Positions 26,457-36,039 are shown, counted from the stretch's first letter. The stretch is DNA of 64,000 nt from Corynebacterium minutissimum (GCF_000805675.1 NZ_JSEF01000015.1:124001-188000), one strand, 5' to 3'. A program made the numbers and translations. The notes: a model not told the origin generated them from the sequence alone.

Positions 26457-27344
26457 CTAGGGGGTAAGGGTGGCCAGGAAACTCATGGCCACCCAGGTCA
26501 CCATTGCTGACGGCAACATGCCGTCGAGTCGGTCCATAAGGCCGCCGTGGCCCGGCAACAGGTCCGACATATCCTTGATACCCAGCTCGCGTTTGAATTG
26601 TGATTCCACGAGGTCACCCAGCGTGGCACAGAATACGAGTCCAAGGCCCATCAGTGCGCCAACCCACGGGGTATGGTGAAGCAAGAAAGCAAAGCACAGC
26701 GCGCCAGTGACGGTGCCGAACACGACAGAGCCAGCGAAGCCTTCCCAGGACTTCTTCGGGCTCACGGCAGGGGCCATGGGGTGCGAACCAAACATGACGC
26801 CCGCGATGAAGCCACCGGTATCTGACGCCACCACGCAGAGCATGAAAACAACAATGGACGCCGCTCCGGATGCAAAAGGCGTCTCAACACGGGAGAGCAT
26901 CGCCGCGAACGTACCGAAAAGCGGAATCCACGTCAGAACGAAGATGCCCACGGACATATCGCGCAGATAGTTAATCGGCGGGCGATGTCGACCATTGTGG
27001 AACAGACGCCCAAACATGAGGGCTAGCACGGCCACGACATAGACCGCTACGAGTCCCGGAGCGTTCAGGAACCACGAAACCCACACCATCGCTTGCCCCA
27101 AGACGATAAGCAGCGTGCGTGGCACGTAATAAGAGTGCTCGCGCAGGCGTGTCAGCACCTCCCACATGGCCACGCCAAGCGCTGCTGCGACCACCAAGTA
27201 CCACACAAAAGGCCCTGCCCACACGGCGAAGACAACCAGCGCACCAAGTCCAACACCCACGCCAATGGCAGCGGGCAGATCTCTGCCCGCATTGTTCTTC
27301 GGCTTAGGCATCCGGCGAGTGTGCCGTGAGTGCTCAGTGGTCAC
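26457..27344 (-). CDS. cdsA: Phosphatidate cytidylyltransferase
   Basis: A 295-residue membrane enzyme making CDP-diacylglycerol from phosphatidic acid and CTP, the branch point of phospholipid synthesis. It has a short basic N-terminus, about eight membrane helices, the SPKKSWEGFAGS motif near 210 and the CDS signature FKRELGIKDMSDLLPGHGG followed by MDRLDG near the C-terminus. It starts at GTG 27344 with AAGGAG 5 nt upstream. It belongs to the rpsB-tsf-pyrH-frr-cdsA line-up usual in bacteria. Confidence 0.95.
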   Translation of the reverse strand: MTTEHSRHTRRMPKPKNNAGRDLPAAIGVGVGLGALVVFAVWAGPFVWYLVVAAALGVAMWEVLTRLREHSYYVPRTLLIVLGQAMVWVSWFLNAPGLVAVYVVAVLALMFGRLFHNGRHRPPINYLRDMSVGIFVLTWIPLFGTFAAMLSRVETPFASGAASIVVFMLCVVASDTGGFIAGVMFGSHPMAPAVSPKKSWEGFAGSVVFGTVTGALCFAFLLHHTPWVGALMGLGLVFCATLGDLVESQFKRELGIKDMSDLLPGHGGLMDRLDGMLPSAMVTWVAMSFLATLTP

Positions 27345-27456
27345 GCTAACTCCTTCACACGTAATGGAATGTCATCGTGGGGTCCTACACAGAAAAATGC
27401 CGCCGTGCTGGTCGGTGCCCTTGGCGCGGCGGCGGTTCGGAGTTCATAGCAGGAGG

Positions 27457-28014
27457 CTAGACCTCCATGAGCTCCTCTTCCTTGTTGGCGACGAGCTTGT
27501 CTACCTGCTCGATGTAGCCGGAAGTAATCTTTTCCATTTCCTTCTCAGCGGCGATAACCTCATCCTCGCCCGCGTCGCCATCCTTCTGCAGTTTCTTGAG
27601 CTGCTCCATCGCCTTGCGGCGAATGTTGCGGATAGCAATCTTGCCATCTTCGCCCTTGCTCTTAGCCATCTTGACCATGTCGCGACGGCGCTCCTCCGTG
27701 AGCTGCGGAACAGTCACGCGCAATACCTGACCGTCATTGGTCGGGTTTACGCCGAGATCCGAGTTGCGGATAGCGTTCTCAATCTCACCAATCATGGACT
27801 GCTCGTAGGGCTTGATAAGCAGCATGCGCGGCTCCGGGACAGAGATAGTGGACATCTGCGTAATCGGAGTCGGCACACCGTAGTAATCCGCGACCAAGCC
27901 GTTGAACATGGACGGGTTCGCGCGGCCGGTACGGATGGTGAGGAGCTGCTCGCGGGCATGCTCCACTGAGGCGGTCATGTGCTCTTCTGCTTCGAGCTGG
28001 ATCTCGTCGATCAT
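27457..28014 (-). CDS. frr: Ribosome recycling factor
   Basis: A 185-residue protein, the standard length, that splits the post-termination ribosome together with EF-G. The sequence shows the [12 protein letters not shown] hinge region near 30-40 and the long helical C-terminus [25 protein letters not shown] 28014 is preceded by GGGAG. It sits 71 nt downstream of pyrH and is probably co-transcribed with it. Confidence 0.97.
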   Translation of the reverse strand: MIDEIQLEAEEHMTASVEHAREQLLTIRTGRANPSMFNGLVADYYGVPTPITQMSTISVPEPRMLLIKPYEQSMIGEIENAIRNSDLGVNPTNDGQVLRVTVPQLTEERRRDMVKMAKSKGEDGKIAIRNIRRKAMEQLKKLQKDGDAGEDEVIAAEKEMEKITSGYIEQVDKLVANKEEELMEV

Positions 28015-28085
28015 GAGGGTTTACAACTCCCTTGCAATAGTTAAAAGTTCTGGGAAAGAATCTAGCAGGTCGCGGCCGGTTTGTA

Positions 28086-28823
28086 CTAAGACTGGACCAG
28101 CGTGCCGATCTTCTCACCATTAACGGCACGCTTAATGTTGCCGTCGGTCAGGAGGTTAAACACCAAGATCGGCATGTTGTTGTCCATGCACAGGCTGAAT
28201 GCGGTGGCATCTGCTACCTTCAGGCCCTTCTCAATGACCTCACGCGGGGTGATTTCGGAGTACAGCTCAGCATCCGGGTTGGTGCGCGGGTCAGCGGAAT
28301 ATACGCCGTCCACGGCCTTGGCCAAGAAGAGCACCTCCGCCCCAATTTCGAGCGCGCGTTGTGCGGCAGTGGTGTCGGTGGAAAAGTACGGCATACCCAT
28401 ACCTGCGCCGAAGATGACGACGCGACCCTTCTCCAAGTGGCGGTCTGCACGCAGCGGCAGGTACGGCTCTGCTATCTGGGCCATGTTGATGGAGGTCTGC
28501 ACGCGGCAGTCAATGCCTTGCTGCTTGAGGAAGTCCTGCAGCGCCAAGGAGTTCATGACGGTGCCCAGCATGCCCATGTAGTCAGAGCGTGCGCGGTCCA
28601 TGCCGCGCTGGGAGAGCTCAGCACCACGGAAGAAGTTGCCACCGCCGATGACCACGGCAATTTCAGTACCCTGGTTAGCCACCTCGGCGATCTGACGTGC
28701 GACGTTTTCCACTACATCCGGGTCGATGCCAACCTTGCCTCCGCCAAACATCTCACCGCCCAGCTTCAGCATGACTCGCTTGTATCCGGTTCGCTTCGGT
28801 CCAGGGGTCGTCACGGCCTTCAT
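28086..28823 (-). CDS. pyrH: UMP kinase
   Basis: About 245 residues; phosphorylates UMP to UDP. Family blocks are [40 protein letters not shown] and [31 protein letters not shown] (the last two in separate segments). The frame extends 17 codons further upstream, but AAGGAG lies just before the ATG at 28823 and the family N-terminus starts about there; a GTG at 28814 is an alternative with better spacing. Confidence 0.95.
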   Translation of the reverse strand: MKAVTTPGPKRTGYKRVMLKLGGEMFGGGKVGIDPDVVENVARQIAEVANQGTEIAVVIGGGNFFRGAELSQRGMDRARSDYMGMLGTVMNSLALQDFLKQQGIDCRVQTSINMAQIAEPYLPLRADRHLEKGRVVIFGAGMGMPYFSTDTTAAQRALEIGAEVLFLAKAVDGVYSADPRTNPDAELYSEITPREVIEKGLKVADATAFSLCMDNNMPILVFNLLTDGNIKRAVNGEKIGTLVQS

Positions 28824-28974
28824 CGTCTCCTTCACGCATGGCGGTGCTCCACATTGAGCATCCGAGTTGAGCACTTCACTTTTTCTGTTCCATCTTAACC
28901 ATAGCCGCGTCCGTCATAAATATTCACCCACGGCTGTGCGTGAGCAGTGCTTGACGACGTCCCCAAAACGCAAA

Positions 28975-29022
28975 CGTCCCCCTCTCCTACCCCTGTACAT
29001 CGTGGGGAGGGAGAGGGGGACG
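28975..29022 (-). terminator. Terminator after tsf
   Basis: A long hairpin with about 19 bp (CGTCCCCCTCTCC... with ...GGAGAGGGGGACG) at 28975-29022. Read on the minus strand it ends in TTTGCGTTTT. It separates tsf from pyrH, so the two probably have different promoters. Confidence 0.85.
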
Positions 29023-29052
29023 GTGAGTCAGCGCGTCGCGCCCAAATGGCGT

Positions 29053-29865
29053 TTAGGCGCCTACCTCGTAGCGAACGAAGTTGGTGATGGTGGTGCCAGC
29101 CTCGTCAGCCACCTGCTTGACGGTCTTCTTGGAGTCAGACAGGGAAGCCTGCTCAAGCAGGACGACGGACTTGTAGAAGCCATTGAGGCGGCCTTCCACA
29201 ATCTTCGGCAGCGCAGCCTCCGGCTTGCCCTCCTCGCGGGTGGTAGCCTCAGCGATTTCGCGCTCCTTCTCGACGACCTCAGCCGGAACATCCTCGCGAG
29301 TGAGGTACTCGGCGTTCATGGCAGCAATCTGCAGGGCTACTGCGTGTGCGCCCTCAGCGTTGCCCTCGTAGGACACGAGAACGCCCACTGCCGGCGGCAG
29401 ATCAGCGGAACGCTGGTGCAGGTAGACAGCAACGTTGTCGCCCTCGATGGTGACTGCGCGGCGTGCCTGCAGCTTCTCACCGGTCTTTGCGGACTCTTCG
29501 TCGACGACCTCAGAAACCTTCTTGCCATCGATCTCGAGGTTGTTGAGCTCCTCGCCGGAGTTAACCTTGGCCTCGCCAGCAGCCTCAGCAATCTTGGCAG
29601 CGAAGGACTTGAAGGCCTCGTTCTTAGCCACGAAGTCGGTCTCGCAGTTGATCTCGACCATGGTGTTGCCGGACACGGCAATCAGACCCTCGGTAGCCTC
29701 GCGCTCAGCACGCTTGGACACGTTCTTTGCACCCTTGATGCGCAGGTACTCGACAGCCTTGTCGTAGTCACCCTGGGACTCGTCGAGAGCCTTCTTGCAA
29801 TCGAGCATGCCGGCGCCGGTGGCCTCACGCAGTGCCTTAACGTCTGCAGCAGTGTAGTTCGCCAT
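29053..29865 (-). CDS. tsf: Translation elongation factor Ts
   Basis: A 270-residue nucleotide exchange factor for EF-Tu. The N-terminal UBA-like domain ([20 protein letters not shown]) and the [10 protein letters not shown] motif that contacts EF-Tu (about 80-89) are clear. The open frame continues 23 codons upstream of the true ATG at 29865. It is separated from rpsB by 250 nt that include a terminator hairpin. Confidence 0.97.
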   Translation of the reverse strand: MANYTAADVKALREATGAGMLDCKKALDESQGDYDKAVEYLRIKGAKNVSKRAEREATEGLIAVSGNTMVEINCETDFVAKNEAFKSFAAKIAEAAGEAKVNSGEELNNLEIDGKKVSEVVDEESAKTGEKLQARRAVTIEGDNVAVYLHQRSADLPPAVGVLVSYEGNAEGAHAVALQIAAMNAEYLTREDVPAEVVEKEREIAEATTREEGKPEAALPKIVEGRLNGFYKSVVLLEQASLSDSKKTVKQVADEAGTTITNFVRYEVGA

Positions 29866-30018
29866 AGTTGGAGCGTTCCTCCTTGGAAGTAAACGGTATT
29901 CGATGAAACAGCGTAGCTGAATCGCTTCCACCACGTCGCGTTGAGGGGGTGTTAGTGATTCTCAACTCCCCCGCGAGGGTAACGCGCACGACACCGCGGT
30001 GCCCGTTGACGGCGTGGT

Positions 30019-30033
30019 GGCGTGTCACACGCC
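30019..30033. repeat. Perfect 15-nt palindrome upstream of tsf
   Basis: GGCGTGTCACACGCC has 7-nt arms around one central base. It lies about 150 nt before the tsf start and just downstream (minus strand) of the rpsB terminator. It could be a protein-binding site or part of the leader; its core recalls, but does not match, a GlxR site. Confidence 0.5.
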
Positions 30034-30051
30034 ATGATGTGGCGCGTGAGA

Positions 30052-30103
30052 AAAAGCCCCCATCGCCGCGGGTCTGTATGTACCGCGCGGTGCGGGGGCT
30101 TTT
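30052..30103 (-). terminator. Terminator between rpsB and tsf
   Basis: AAAAGCCCCC (30052-30061) pairs with GGGGGCTTTT (30094-30103), with extra pairing inside the loop. On the minus strand it ends CTTTTTC, 13 nt beyond the rpsB stop. It probably attenuates or ends rpsB transcription. Confidence 0.8.
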
Positions 30104-30115
30104 GGGCAGTGCAGA

Positions 30116-30943
30116 TTACTCTGCGGACTTCTCGGCGTCCTCAGCCTTCTCGGCGGAAGCCGGGTCGGAAGCAGCGGCAGCCTCAGCGGCGTCGCGAGCG
30201 TCCTTCTCAGCAGAATCGCCGGCAGCTTCCTTAGCCTGAGCAAGCTGGCGTTCTTCGCGAGCTTTCTTGCCCTCTTCCACTGCGGTGGCAATGATGCCGG
30301 AGAGCAGCTTGGTGGCGCGGATAGCATCGTCGTTGCCCGGGATCGGGAAGTTGACCTCATCCGGGTCGCAGTTGGTATCCAGAATGGCTACAACCGGGAT
30401 GTTGAGCTTGTGAGCTTCCTTGACCGCGATGTGCTCCTTGTTGGTGTCAACGATCCACAGTGCGGACGGAGCCTTGGTCATGTCGGAGATGCCGCCCAGG
30501 ACGCGCTCGAGCTTAACGCGCTCGCGGGTAAGCATGAGGACTTCCTTCTTGGTACGGCCCTTGTAGCCGTCCTCTGCAGCGTCCATAGCCTGCAGTTCCT
30601 TCATGCGCTTCAGGCGCTTGGACACGGTCTGGAAGTTGGTGAGCATACCGCCCAGCCAGCGGTGGTTGACGTACGGCATGCCAACGCGGGTTGCCTCTTC
30701 GGCAACAGCTTCCTGAGCCTGCTTCTTGGTACCAACGAAGAGGATGGTGCCGCCGTGTGCGACGGTCTCCTTAACAAACTCGAAGGCCTCATCGATGTAG
30801 GTCAGCGTCTGCTGCAGGTCAATGATGTAGATGCCGTTACGGTCGGTGAAGATGTAGCGCTTCATCTTCGGGTTCCAGCGACGGGTCTGGTGACCGAAGT
30901 GGACACCAGCGTCGAGGAGCTCGCGCATGGTTACAACTGCCAT
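30116..30943 (-). CDS. rpsB: 30S ribosomal protein S2
   Basis: A 275-residue S2. The body (about 1-225) is standard, with [22 protein letters not shown] and the [17 protein letters not shown] segment. Residues about 235-275 form an Ala/Glu/Asp/Lys-rich acidic tail longer than in E. coli. The frame extends upstream of the ATG at 30943, but MAVVTMREL is the family start. An inverted repeat overlaps its likely -10. Confidence 0.97.
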   Translation of the reverse strand: MAVVTMRELLDAGVHFGHQTRRWNPKMKRYIFTDRNGIYIIDLQQTLTYIDEAFEFVKETVAHGGTILFVGTKKQAQEAVAEEATRVGMPYVNHRWLGGMLTNFQTVSKRLKRMKELQAMDAAEDGYKGRTKKEVLMLTRERVKLERVLGGISDMTKAPSALWIVDTNKEHIAVKEAHKLNIPVVAILDTNCDPDEVNFPIPGNDDAIRATKLLSGIIATAVEEGKKAREERQLAQAKEAAGDSAEKDARDAAEAAAASDPASAEKAEDAEKSAE

Positions 30944-30986
30944 GATTCGCTCGCTTTCTATACGTTGTTTCGGTTTTGCAAAAATT

Positions 30987-31007
30987 GTGCGGTATTTTAT
31001 CCCGCAC
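30987..31007 (-). promoter_or_regulatory. Inverted repeat overlapping the putative rpsB -10
   Basis: GTGCGG and CCGCAC (30987-30992, 31002-31007) flank an A+T core that on the minus strand reads GATAAAATA, a -10-like element (TAAAAT, rc of 30994-30999). The leader to the rpsB ATG is about 45 nt. The rest of the 431-nt gap to the M23 gene holds a DnaA box and no convincing ORF. Confidence 0.45.
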
Positions 31008-31314
31008 CCTAGCAACGAAGGCCCAGGTCAACACCCCGACTCAACGGGGACCGCGTTAACCACAGACTGTCTCTTCCTTAACCCAGGAAGCGACGACTTC
31101 GCCGCGCGTAGTCAATCCAGAGTTCCACTCTTCATGCACCTCGGACAGGGAGCCCGAAGGACAACACAAGAGCAGTGAACACAGACTGCTGACGGCCAGC
31201 TTAGTACTGCACGCGCGAGGATTCCAAAACGACAGACCCTAAACTCACAGGGACTTTGTTGACATCCTCACCTAGCTTCCCCACGGCTGAAACATACGTT
31301 TCTTCTTTAACAGG

Positions 31315-31323
31315 TTATCCACA
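31315..31323 (+). promoter_or_regulatory. Consensus DnaA box (single)
   Basis: TTATCCACA is a perfect match to the DnaA box consensus, in the rpsB/M23 intergenic region, 52 nt before the M23-like gene. One 9-mer can occur by chance in 64 kb, but three perfect copies occur in this window, all intergenic. Confidence 0.4.
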
Positions 31324-31374
31324 CCTCACTTTCTCCCCCTTCCCACGACAATCTCAAGCATCAATGCTGGAATC

Positions 31375-31893
31375 ATGCAGCACCGCCCTCACATCACCAC
31401 CGTTCTTGCGACCGTCGCCGTCCTGGCTCACGTTGCCGTAGTCACTGTTCCGCAGGCCCTGTCTTACGTCGATCCGACGACCGGTTTTCCCACAGCTACT
31501 CAGGTATTGCGGGGATTCGAGCCTCCCGAGCAGCGCTGGCTCTCCGGTCATCGCGGTGTTGACTTAGCCCTGCCAGTAGGCGGCTCTGTGCGCGCGGCCG
31601 GGGATGGAGTGGTGCACTTCGCGGGTTCGGTCGCTGGTAAACCCGTGGTATCCATCAAGCATGACGACGGGATTCGCACGACCTATCAACCTGTCTTTGC
31701 GAGAGTCAAAAAAGGTGACCACGTCACAGAGGGAGACATCATTGGCACGCTGGCGCCGTCCGTCGACGGCTATCCGGGACTCCACTGGGGTGCCGTGGAA
31801 GGACGTGAGGACTACATCGACCCATTAGGGCTGTTGGGCGAACCCGTCATCCGGCTCAAGCCCGTGGGTGGGAACGCGCGTAGACGTCCTTAA
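31375..31893 (+). CDS. M23 (LytM-type) peptidase-like exported protein
   Basis: A 172-residue protein with an N-terminal membrane/signal segment (about 7-30) and one M23 domain. Zinc ligands His59 and Asp63 (GHRGVD) and His137 (LHWGA) are in place. The two further histidines of active LytM-type endopeptidases are not: the loop reads TTYQPV where YxH is usual, and GLHWG where HLH is usual. Related proteins next to rpsB in mycobacteria look the same to me (from memory). It may be a weak hydrolase or a non-catalytic activator of cell-wall hydrolases. The 3' end overlaps xerC by 38 nt, convergently. Confidence 0.85.
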   Translation: MQHRPHITTVLATVAVLAHVAVVTVPQALSYVDPTTGFPTATQVLRGFEPPEQRWLSGHRGVDLALPVGGSVRAAGDGVVHFAGSVAGKPVVSIKHDDGIRTTYQPVFARVKKGDHVTEGDIIGTLAPSVDGYPGLHWGAVEGREDYIDPLGLLGEPVIRLKPVGGNARRRP

Positions 31894-32767
31894 GCCTCTG
31901 CGCTGAGACGTGGGTATAGACCTGCGTGGTCTGCAGCGAAGAGTGTCCTAATAGCTCTTGGACCATACGAAGGTCAGCGCCGCCTTCTAGAAGATGTGTG
32001 GCGGCCGAGTGCCGGAGGCCGTGTGGGGTCAGGCCCGACTCCCCTGTCACTTGTGCGGCGCGCTCCACAACTCGTCGCACCTGGCGGGCATCAATACGGC
32101 TGCCACGAGTCCCCACAAATACAGCCTCAGTGTCACCCGCTAGCTGGCCGCGCCCAGAACTCAACCACGCCTCCAGCGCCTCTGCTGCTGCTGCCCCAAA
32201 AGGCACTACGCGTTGCTTATTTCCTTTACCGGTGACGCGTGCGGTTCGGCGCGCGAGGTCAACATCGCCGATATCCAGCCCAACCAGTTCCGCGACACGC
32301 ACGCCGGTGGCGTAGAGGAATTCCAGCATGGCGCTATCACGCAGGAAGTGAACCTCATCAGTGGAGACTGCATTGCCCATCAGCTCACCAGCGGCAGAGG
32401 GCGACATGACCGTGGGCAGGTGCTTGCCCACCTTCGGCGTCACCAGACGTTGAGCCACATCCGTGGTGAGATAACCTTCACGTGCTGCCCAGGCTGAGAA
32501 CGCGCGCAGTGAGGCGGTGCGCCGCGCCAGCGTGGACCGAGACTTCCCTTCCTCGACTGCGCGGGCCAACCATGCGCGCAGCGCAGTCAACGTGAAGGAG
32601 GCAAAGTCAGGCACGCTGTCACTCAGCAAGCGCAGGTCTGAGCAGTATCCGCGAACGGTGGCGGATGAGCGGCCACGGACAACACGCTGGTGTTCAGCGA
32701 AGTCCTCTATTGCTTCCTCCAGCTGCGCCCCAACGCGCCGCCCACCATTTTCACTTGCGCCACTCAT
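31856..32767 (-). CDS. xerC: Tyrosine recombinase XerC
   Basis: A 303-residue recombinase that resolves chromosome dimers at dif. The N-terminal SAM-like core-binding domain (about 15-100) is followed by the catalytic domain with Arg in TGVRVAELVG, Lys in GKGNKQRVV, HGLRH, the LLGHSS histidine and the Tyr nucleophile in TQVYTHV. Position next to rpsB and dprA and length fit the housekeeping Xer protein, not a phage or integron integrase. Confidence 0.92.
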   Translation of the reverse strand: MSGASENGGRRVGAQLEEAIEDFAEHQRVVRGRSSATVRGYCSDLRLLSDSVPDFASFTLTALRAWLARAVEEGKSRSTLARRTASLRAFSAWAAREGYLTTDVAQRLVTPKVGKHLPTVMSPSAAGELMGNAVSTDEVHFLRDSAMLEFLYATGVRVAELVGLDIGDVDLARRTARVTGKGNKQRVVPFGAAAAEALEAWLSSGRGQLAGDTEAVFVGTRGSRIDARQVRRVVERAAQVTGESGLTPHGLRHSAATHLLEGGADLRMVQELLGHSSLQTTQVYTHVSAQRLKDVYARSHPRA

Positions 32768-32782
32768 AACTCAAGAGTGTAC

Positions 32783-33961
32783 TCACGTACGCTGCCATAG
32801 CGATCCGGTACGGCTTATCACCCCCATCTTCTGCATCGCCACCAGCAGGTGCACTGTCAAGGCCACGCGCATGCCTGCCGCCGCGGCAATGTCTTCGGCG
32901 CTCGCTCCTTCCTCCGCGGTTTCAGGAGGCGTGGAGTCATACACCTTGAGCTCGTTTCGAGAAAGCCGCTGGACCGCCGTGGGCTGGAACTCCAACTCGT
33001 ATTGTCCCGCCGCGTCCACGGCACCGACTTGGCCAACCAAACCTCGTACCTCATCAGCAGAAGCCACCAATTGCGCGCGACCCTCCTGGATGCGCTGGTG
33101 ACAGCCCAATGAACCCGACGTTGTTATTGGCCCCGGAACCGCCATAGCTACCCTGCCCAGAGCTTCCGCCCAATTCAACGTGTTAAGCGCACCCGATCTG
33201 AAACCAGCCTCCACAACCACGGTGCCCGCCGTCATCGCTGCCACCAGCCGGTTACGAGAAAGAAATCGAAAGCGCTGCGGCCGGGTTCCCGGCGCGAACT
33301 CCGAAACAACGCAGCCTGACGCGGCAATCTTCTCAAAGAGCTGTGCGTTGCGCGCCGGATAGGAAATGTCGATGCCGCAGGCGGCCACCGCCACTGTCTG
33401 GCCGCCTGCGTCCAAGGCGCTTTCGTGAACAGCAGTGTCCACACCAACCGCGCCGCCAGAGACAATTGTCCACTGGTGGGTAGCTAAGCCGCCTGCTAAT
33501 AACCGGCTTGCTTCCCAGCCGTAGCGGCTAACTGCACGAGTGCCGACCAGAGCAACAGACTGCGCTACGGCCTCACGCAGATTACCGCCGCGTACCCACA
33601 AACTATGGGGAGGGACGGCTTGGTCATCGAAGGTGGCGGGTGCATCGACAAGCCCCTGTTGATAGAAACCGAAAGCACTGGAGAACTCCTCGCCCGGCCA
33701 CTCATTGTCGTCTGGGGTAATCAACCTCGCCCCAACTGCTTCCGCGGCAGCTAGGTCTTCGTCTTGACGCAACCAATCACGCCGCGAAGCCGTGGACTGG
33801 CGCAACGGACCGATCCAGTCCTCTCCCCTATAAATGCCGTGAGCAATCTCTTCTGCGGGGTAGTGAGTGAGCAATCCATGCAGCTCAGGTGAGGGTCCCT
33901 CCACCACGCGGTTGAGATAGGCCCAGGTGTGCTGGGGTGTCGATAGATTGAGCTCACTCAT
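32783..33961 (-). CDS. dprA: DNA processing protein DprA/Smf
   Basis: A 392-residue protein that in transforming bacteria loads RecA on incoming single-stranded DNA. The Rossmann-like core has VGTRAVSRYGWEASRLLA and the SGGAVGVDTAVHESAL block (about 150-195), with NRLVAAMTAGTVVVEAGFRSGAL. The C-terminus has a small winged-helix-like domain. It overlaps comM by 4 nt (ATGA). No other competence genes are in the window, and DprA is widespread in bacteria not known to be competent. Confidence 0.93.
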   Translation of the reverse strand: MSELNLSTPQHTWAYLNRVVEGPSPELHGLLTHYPAEEIAHGIYRGEDWIGPLRQSTASRRDWLRQDEDLAAAEAVGARLITPDDNEWPGEEFSSAFGFYQQGLVDAPATFDDQAVPPHSLWVRGGNLREAVAQSVALVGTRAVSRYGWEASRLLAGGLATHQWTIVSGGAVGVDTAVHESALDAGGQTVAVAACGIDISYPARNAQLFEKIAASGCVVSEFAPGTRPQRFRFLSRNRLVAAMTAGTVVVEAGFRSGALNTLNWAEALGRVAMAVPGPITTSGSLGCHQRIQEGRAQLVASADEVRGLVGQVGAVDAAGQYELEFQPTAVQRLSRNELKVYDSTPPETAEEGASAEDIAAAAGMRVALTVHLLVAMQKMGVISRTGSLWQRT

Positions 33962-35481
33962 GCCGCCAACCTTTCGATTGTCCCCGCGCCACGCAGGTCA
34001 AGTGCCCGGCTGACGTGGTCGAGGTCTGGGCGGGCTGCGCCATCAAGATCCGCCAGCGTCCAGGCCAATCGCAAGACTCGGTCCACGCCACGTTGGCTGA
34101 GCTCTCCTTCAGCCAAGTAGGCTGCCAGCATGATCATGGCGGATTCAGCTGCGGGACGATGACGCCGCAGATACGAGGCCGAAACAGCACCGTTATTCAC
34201 CACGCCTAGACCGTCGTTCTCCCATCGAGTGGTCATGCGTTCACGGGCTTCGGCTACGCGCTGCGCAATAACAGCTGAGGTTTCCTCGCCTTCGGCATTG
34301 AGCACTGCGGACTGGCCGGACAAGGAGATGATAATGTCGAGGCGATCACGCAAGGGGCCCGAAAGGTTGGAGAGGTAGTTCATCCGGTCCACCGACCTGC
34401 ATTCACAGCGTGCTGGATCTTCTGTGCCGCAGCGGCAGGGGTTCGCCGCGAGCACCAGCTGAAAACGTGCAGGGAATGTAACCTCCCGGCGCGCCCGGGC
34501 CAAACGCACCTGCCCTTCTTCCAACGGTGCGCGAAGGCCGTCCAACACCTGGGCAGGTACCTCACTAACTTCATCCAGGAAGAGAACTCCGTGGTGAGCT
34601 AGGCTCACAGCGCCCGGCCGCGGGCGGCCCGAGCCACCACCGATAAGCGCGGCTCTGGTCACTGAGGCATGCGGGGCGATAAAGGGGGCCCGGGAAATGA
34701 CTGTCCCCACTGAGCCTGCCACCGAATGAATAGCGGTAGCTTCAACTGATTGGTCGGTAGTCAACCGCGGCAGAATGCTGGGCAAGCGGGAGGCAATCAT
34801 GGACTTTCCAGACCCAGGTGGGCCGACCATCATGACGTGATGCCCGCCGGCTGCCGCGACCTCTGCTGCCCACTTAGCTTCCTTCTGGCCGGCCACTTCG
34901 CTGAAGTCGGCTGGCTCTTCGCGCAACGCTACGACGTCGCGTGCAACAAGCTCCGCTGCGGCAAGACAATCGCTGCCACAAGCCCAGGCAAAAGCATCCC
35001 ACAGTGTCTCGGCGACAAGGACCCGCATTCCCGGCACGAGAGCTGCTTCCGCGGCATTGCCCGGCGGGATGATGAGAGTGTCATAGCCCTGGGAGCGTGC
35101 TGCCAGAAGCGCGGGGATGATGCCAGATACCGGCCGAACGCGGCCATCAAGCCCTAGTTCGCCCAACACGATTGTCCCGTCAAGACGGCTATTGCCCGCC
35201 TGCCCCGCCGCCAGAATGGCAAGTGCCATGGGCAAGTCGAAATGGGCTCCAGCCTTGGGCAGCGACGCCGGGGACATCGACACCACGACTTTGGTCTTGG
35301 GCCAGGGCAAGTGAGAGTTGCTCACCGCTGTGCGGATGCGGTCGCGCGACTCAGAAATCGCGGCATCGCCCAAGCCCACCACGTGTACTCCCGGGAGTCC
35401 TGGCCCGACGTTGGCCTCCACCTCAACGACTTTGGCAAGTACACCGTCGAGCGCAATCGTGTCGCACCTACCGAGCGCCAT
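33958..35481 (-). CDS. YifB/ComM Mg-chelatase-like AAA+ ATPase
   Basis: A 507-residue protein. An N-terminal Lon-protease-like S5 domain (MALGRCDTIALDG to about 170) precedes the Mg-chelatase-type ATPase with Walker A GPPGSGKSM near 218, LFLDEVSEVP near 295 and a C-terminal helical domain. ComM acts as a branch-migration helicase in natural transformation in Vibrio. The long frame begins 31 codons upstream, but the ATG at 35481 fits the family. It overlaps both yraN (14 nt) and dprA (4 nt), a tight operon. Confidence 0.92.
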   Translation of the reverse strand: MALGRCDTIALDGVLAKVVEVEANVGPGLPGVHVVGLGDAAISESRDRIRTAVSNSHLPWPKTKVVVSMSPASLPKAGAHFDLPMALAILAAGQAGNSRLDGTIVLGELGLDGRVRPVSGIIPALLAARSQGYDTLIIPPGNAAEAALVPGMRVLVAETLWDAFAWACGSDCLAAAELVARDVVALREEPADFSEVAGQKEAKWAAEVAAAGGHHVMMVGPPGSGKSMIASRLPSILPRLTTDQSVEATAIHSVAGSVGTVISRAPFIAPHASVTRAALIGGGSGRPRPGAVSLAHHGVLFLDEVSEVPAQVLDGLRAPLEEGQVRLARARREVTFPARFQLVLAANPCRCGTEDPARCECRSVDRMNYLSNLSGPLRDRLDIIISLSGQSAVLNAEGEETSAVIAQRVAEARERMTTRWENDGLGVVNNGAVSASYLRRHRPAAESAMIMLAAYLAEGELSQRGVDRVLRLAWTLADLDGAARPDLDHVSRALDLRGAGTIERLAA

Positions 35482-35893
35482 GTTCCACCCCCTGGAAGTA
35501 CTCCACATCGAAGTCGGCGCCAGATTGTACGAGGCCGAGGACGTCAAAGCGGACCTCGGAAAGCGGTTTGCCATCCAGCCAGTAGGCGGCAGCCTTGCGC
35601 AGGCGCTGCAGTTTGCGCTTCGTCACCGCCTCTGCGACGCCGTAATTGCGCGTGGCGCGGGTCTTGACCTCGACGAAGACAATTGTCCCATCCCGCTCGC
35701 GTACAACGAGATCTATCTCCCCCACGGAGTACTGCACATTCGCAGCTATTACCTGGCTGCCGCGTGCCCGGTAGAAGTCGGCGGCGAATTGTTCACCCGC
35801 TCGCCCTAAAGCGTCTTGGGGGCGGATGGTCTGGCCCGCGGCGGGCGAGTTCAGGGTCCCTGTTCGAGTAGACGTTGCTGAAGTTCTGGTCAT
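35468..35893 (-). CDS. UPF0102 / YraN family nuclease-like protein
   Basis: A 141-residue protein with the restriction-endonuclease-like core: LGRAGEQFAADFYRARG, then VGEIDLVVRERDGTIVFVEVKTR (Glu, Asp and the EVK motif). It has a Thr-rich N-terminus of about 25 residues. YraN proteins are usually next to rnhB or comM as here and are presumed nucleases or Holliday-junction related; biochemical role not established. The ATG at 35893 is used; the frame goes 17 codons further upstream. Confidence 0.85.
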   Translation of the reverse strand: MTRTSATSTRTGTLNSPAAGQTIRPQDALGRAGEQFAADFYRARGSQVIAANVQYSVGEIDLVVRERDGTIVFVEVKTRATRNYGVAEAVTKRKLQRLRKAAAYWLDGKPLSEVRFDVLGLVQSGADFDVEYFQGVEHGAR

Positions 35894-36039
35894 GGAGGTG
35901 CTCCTTGGACTGGTCGTGTTCTCTACACGCCGCAAGCACGACACAAGCCCAGTCCTTGTGCCGTAGACCTCACGGCACTATCCAGAACACCCCAGGCACC
36001 TATCTCCTGGCGAGGGGCCCACAGCCCCACACGGCATAT

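Noticed and set aside
32783-35893. A natural competence locus
   Set aside because: dprA and comM are present, but no comEC, comEA or pilus genes are visible, and both are widely kept in non-competent bacteria.
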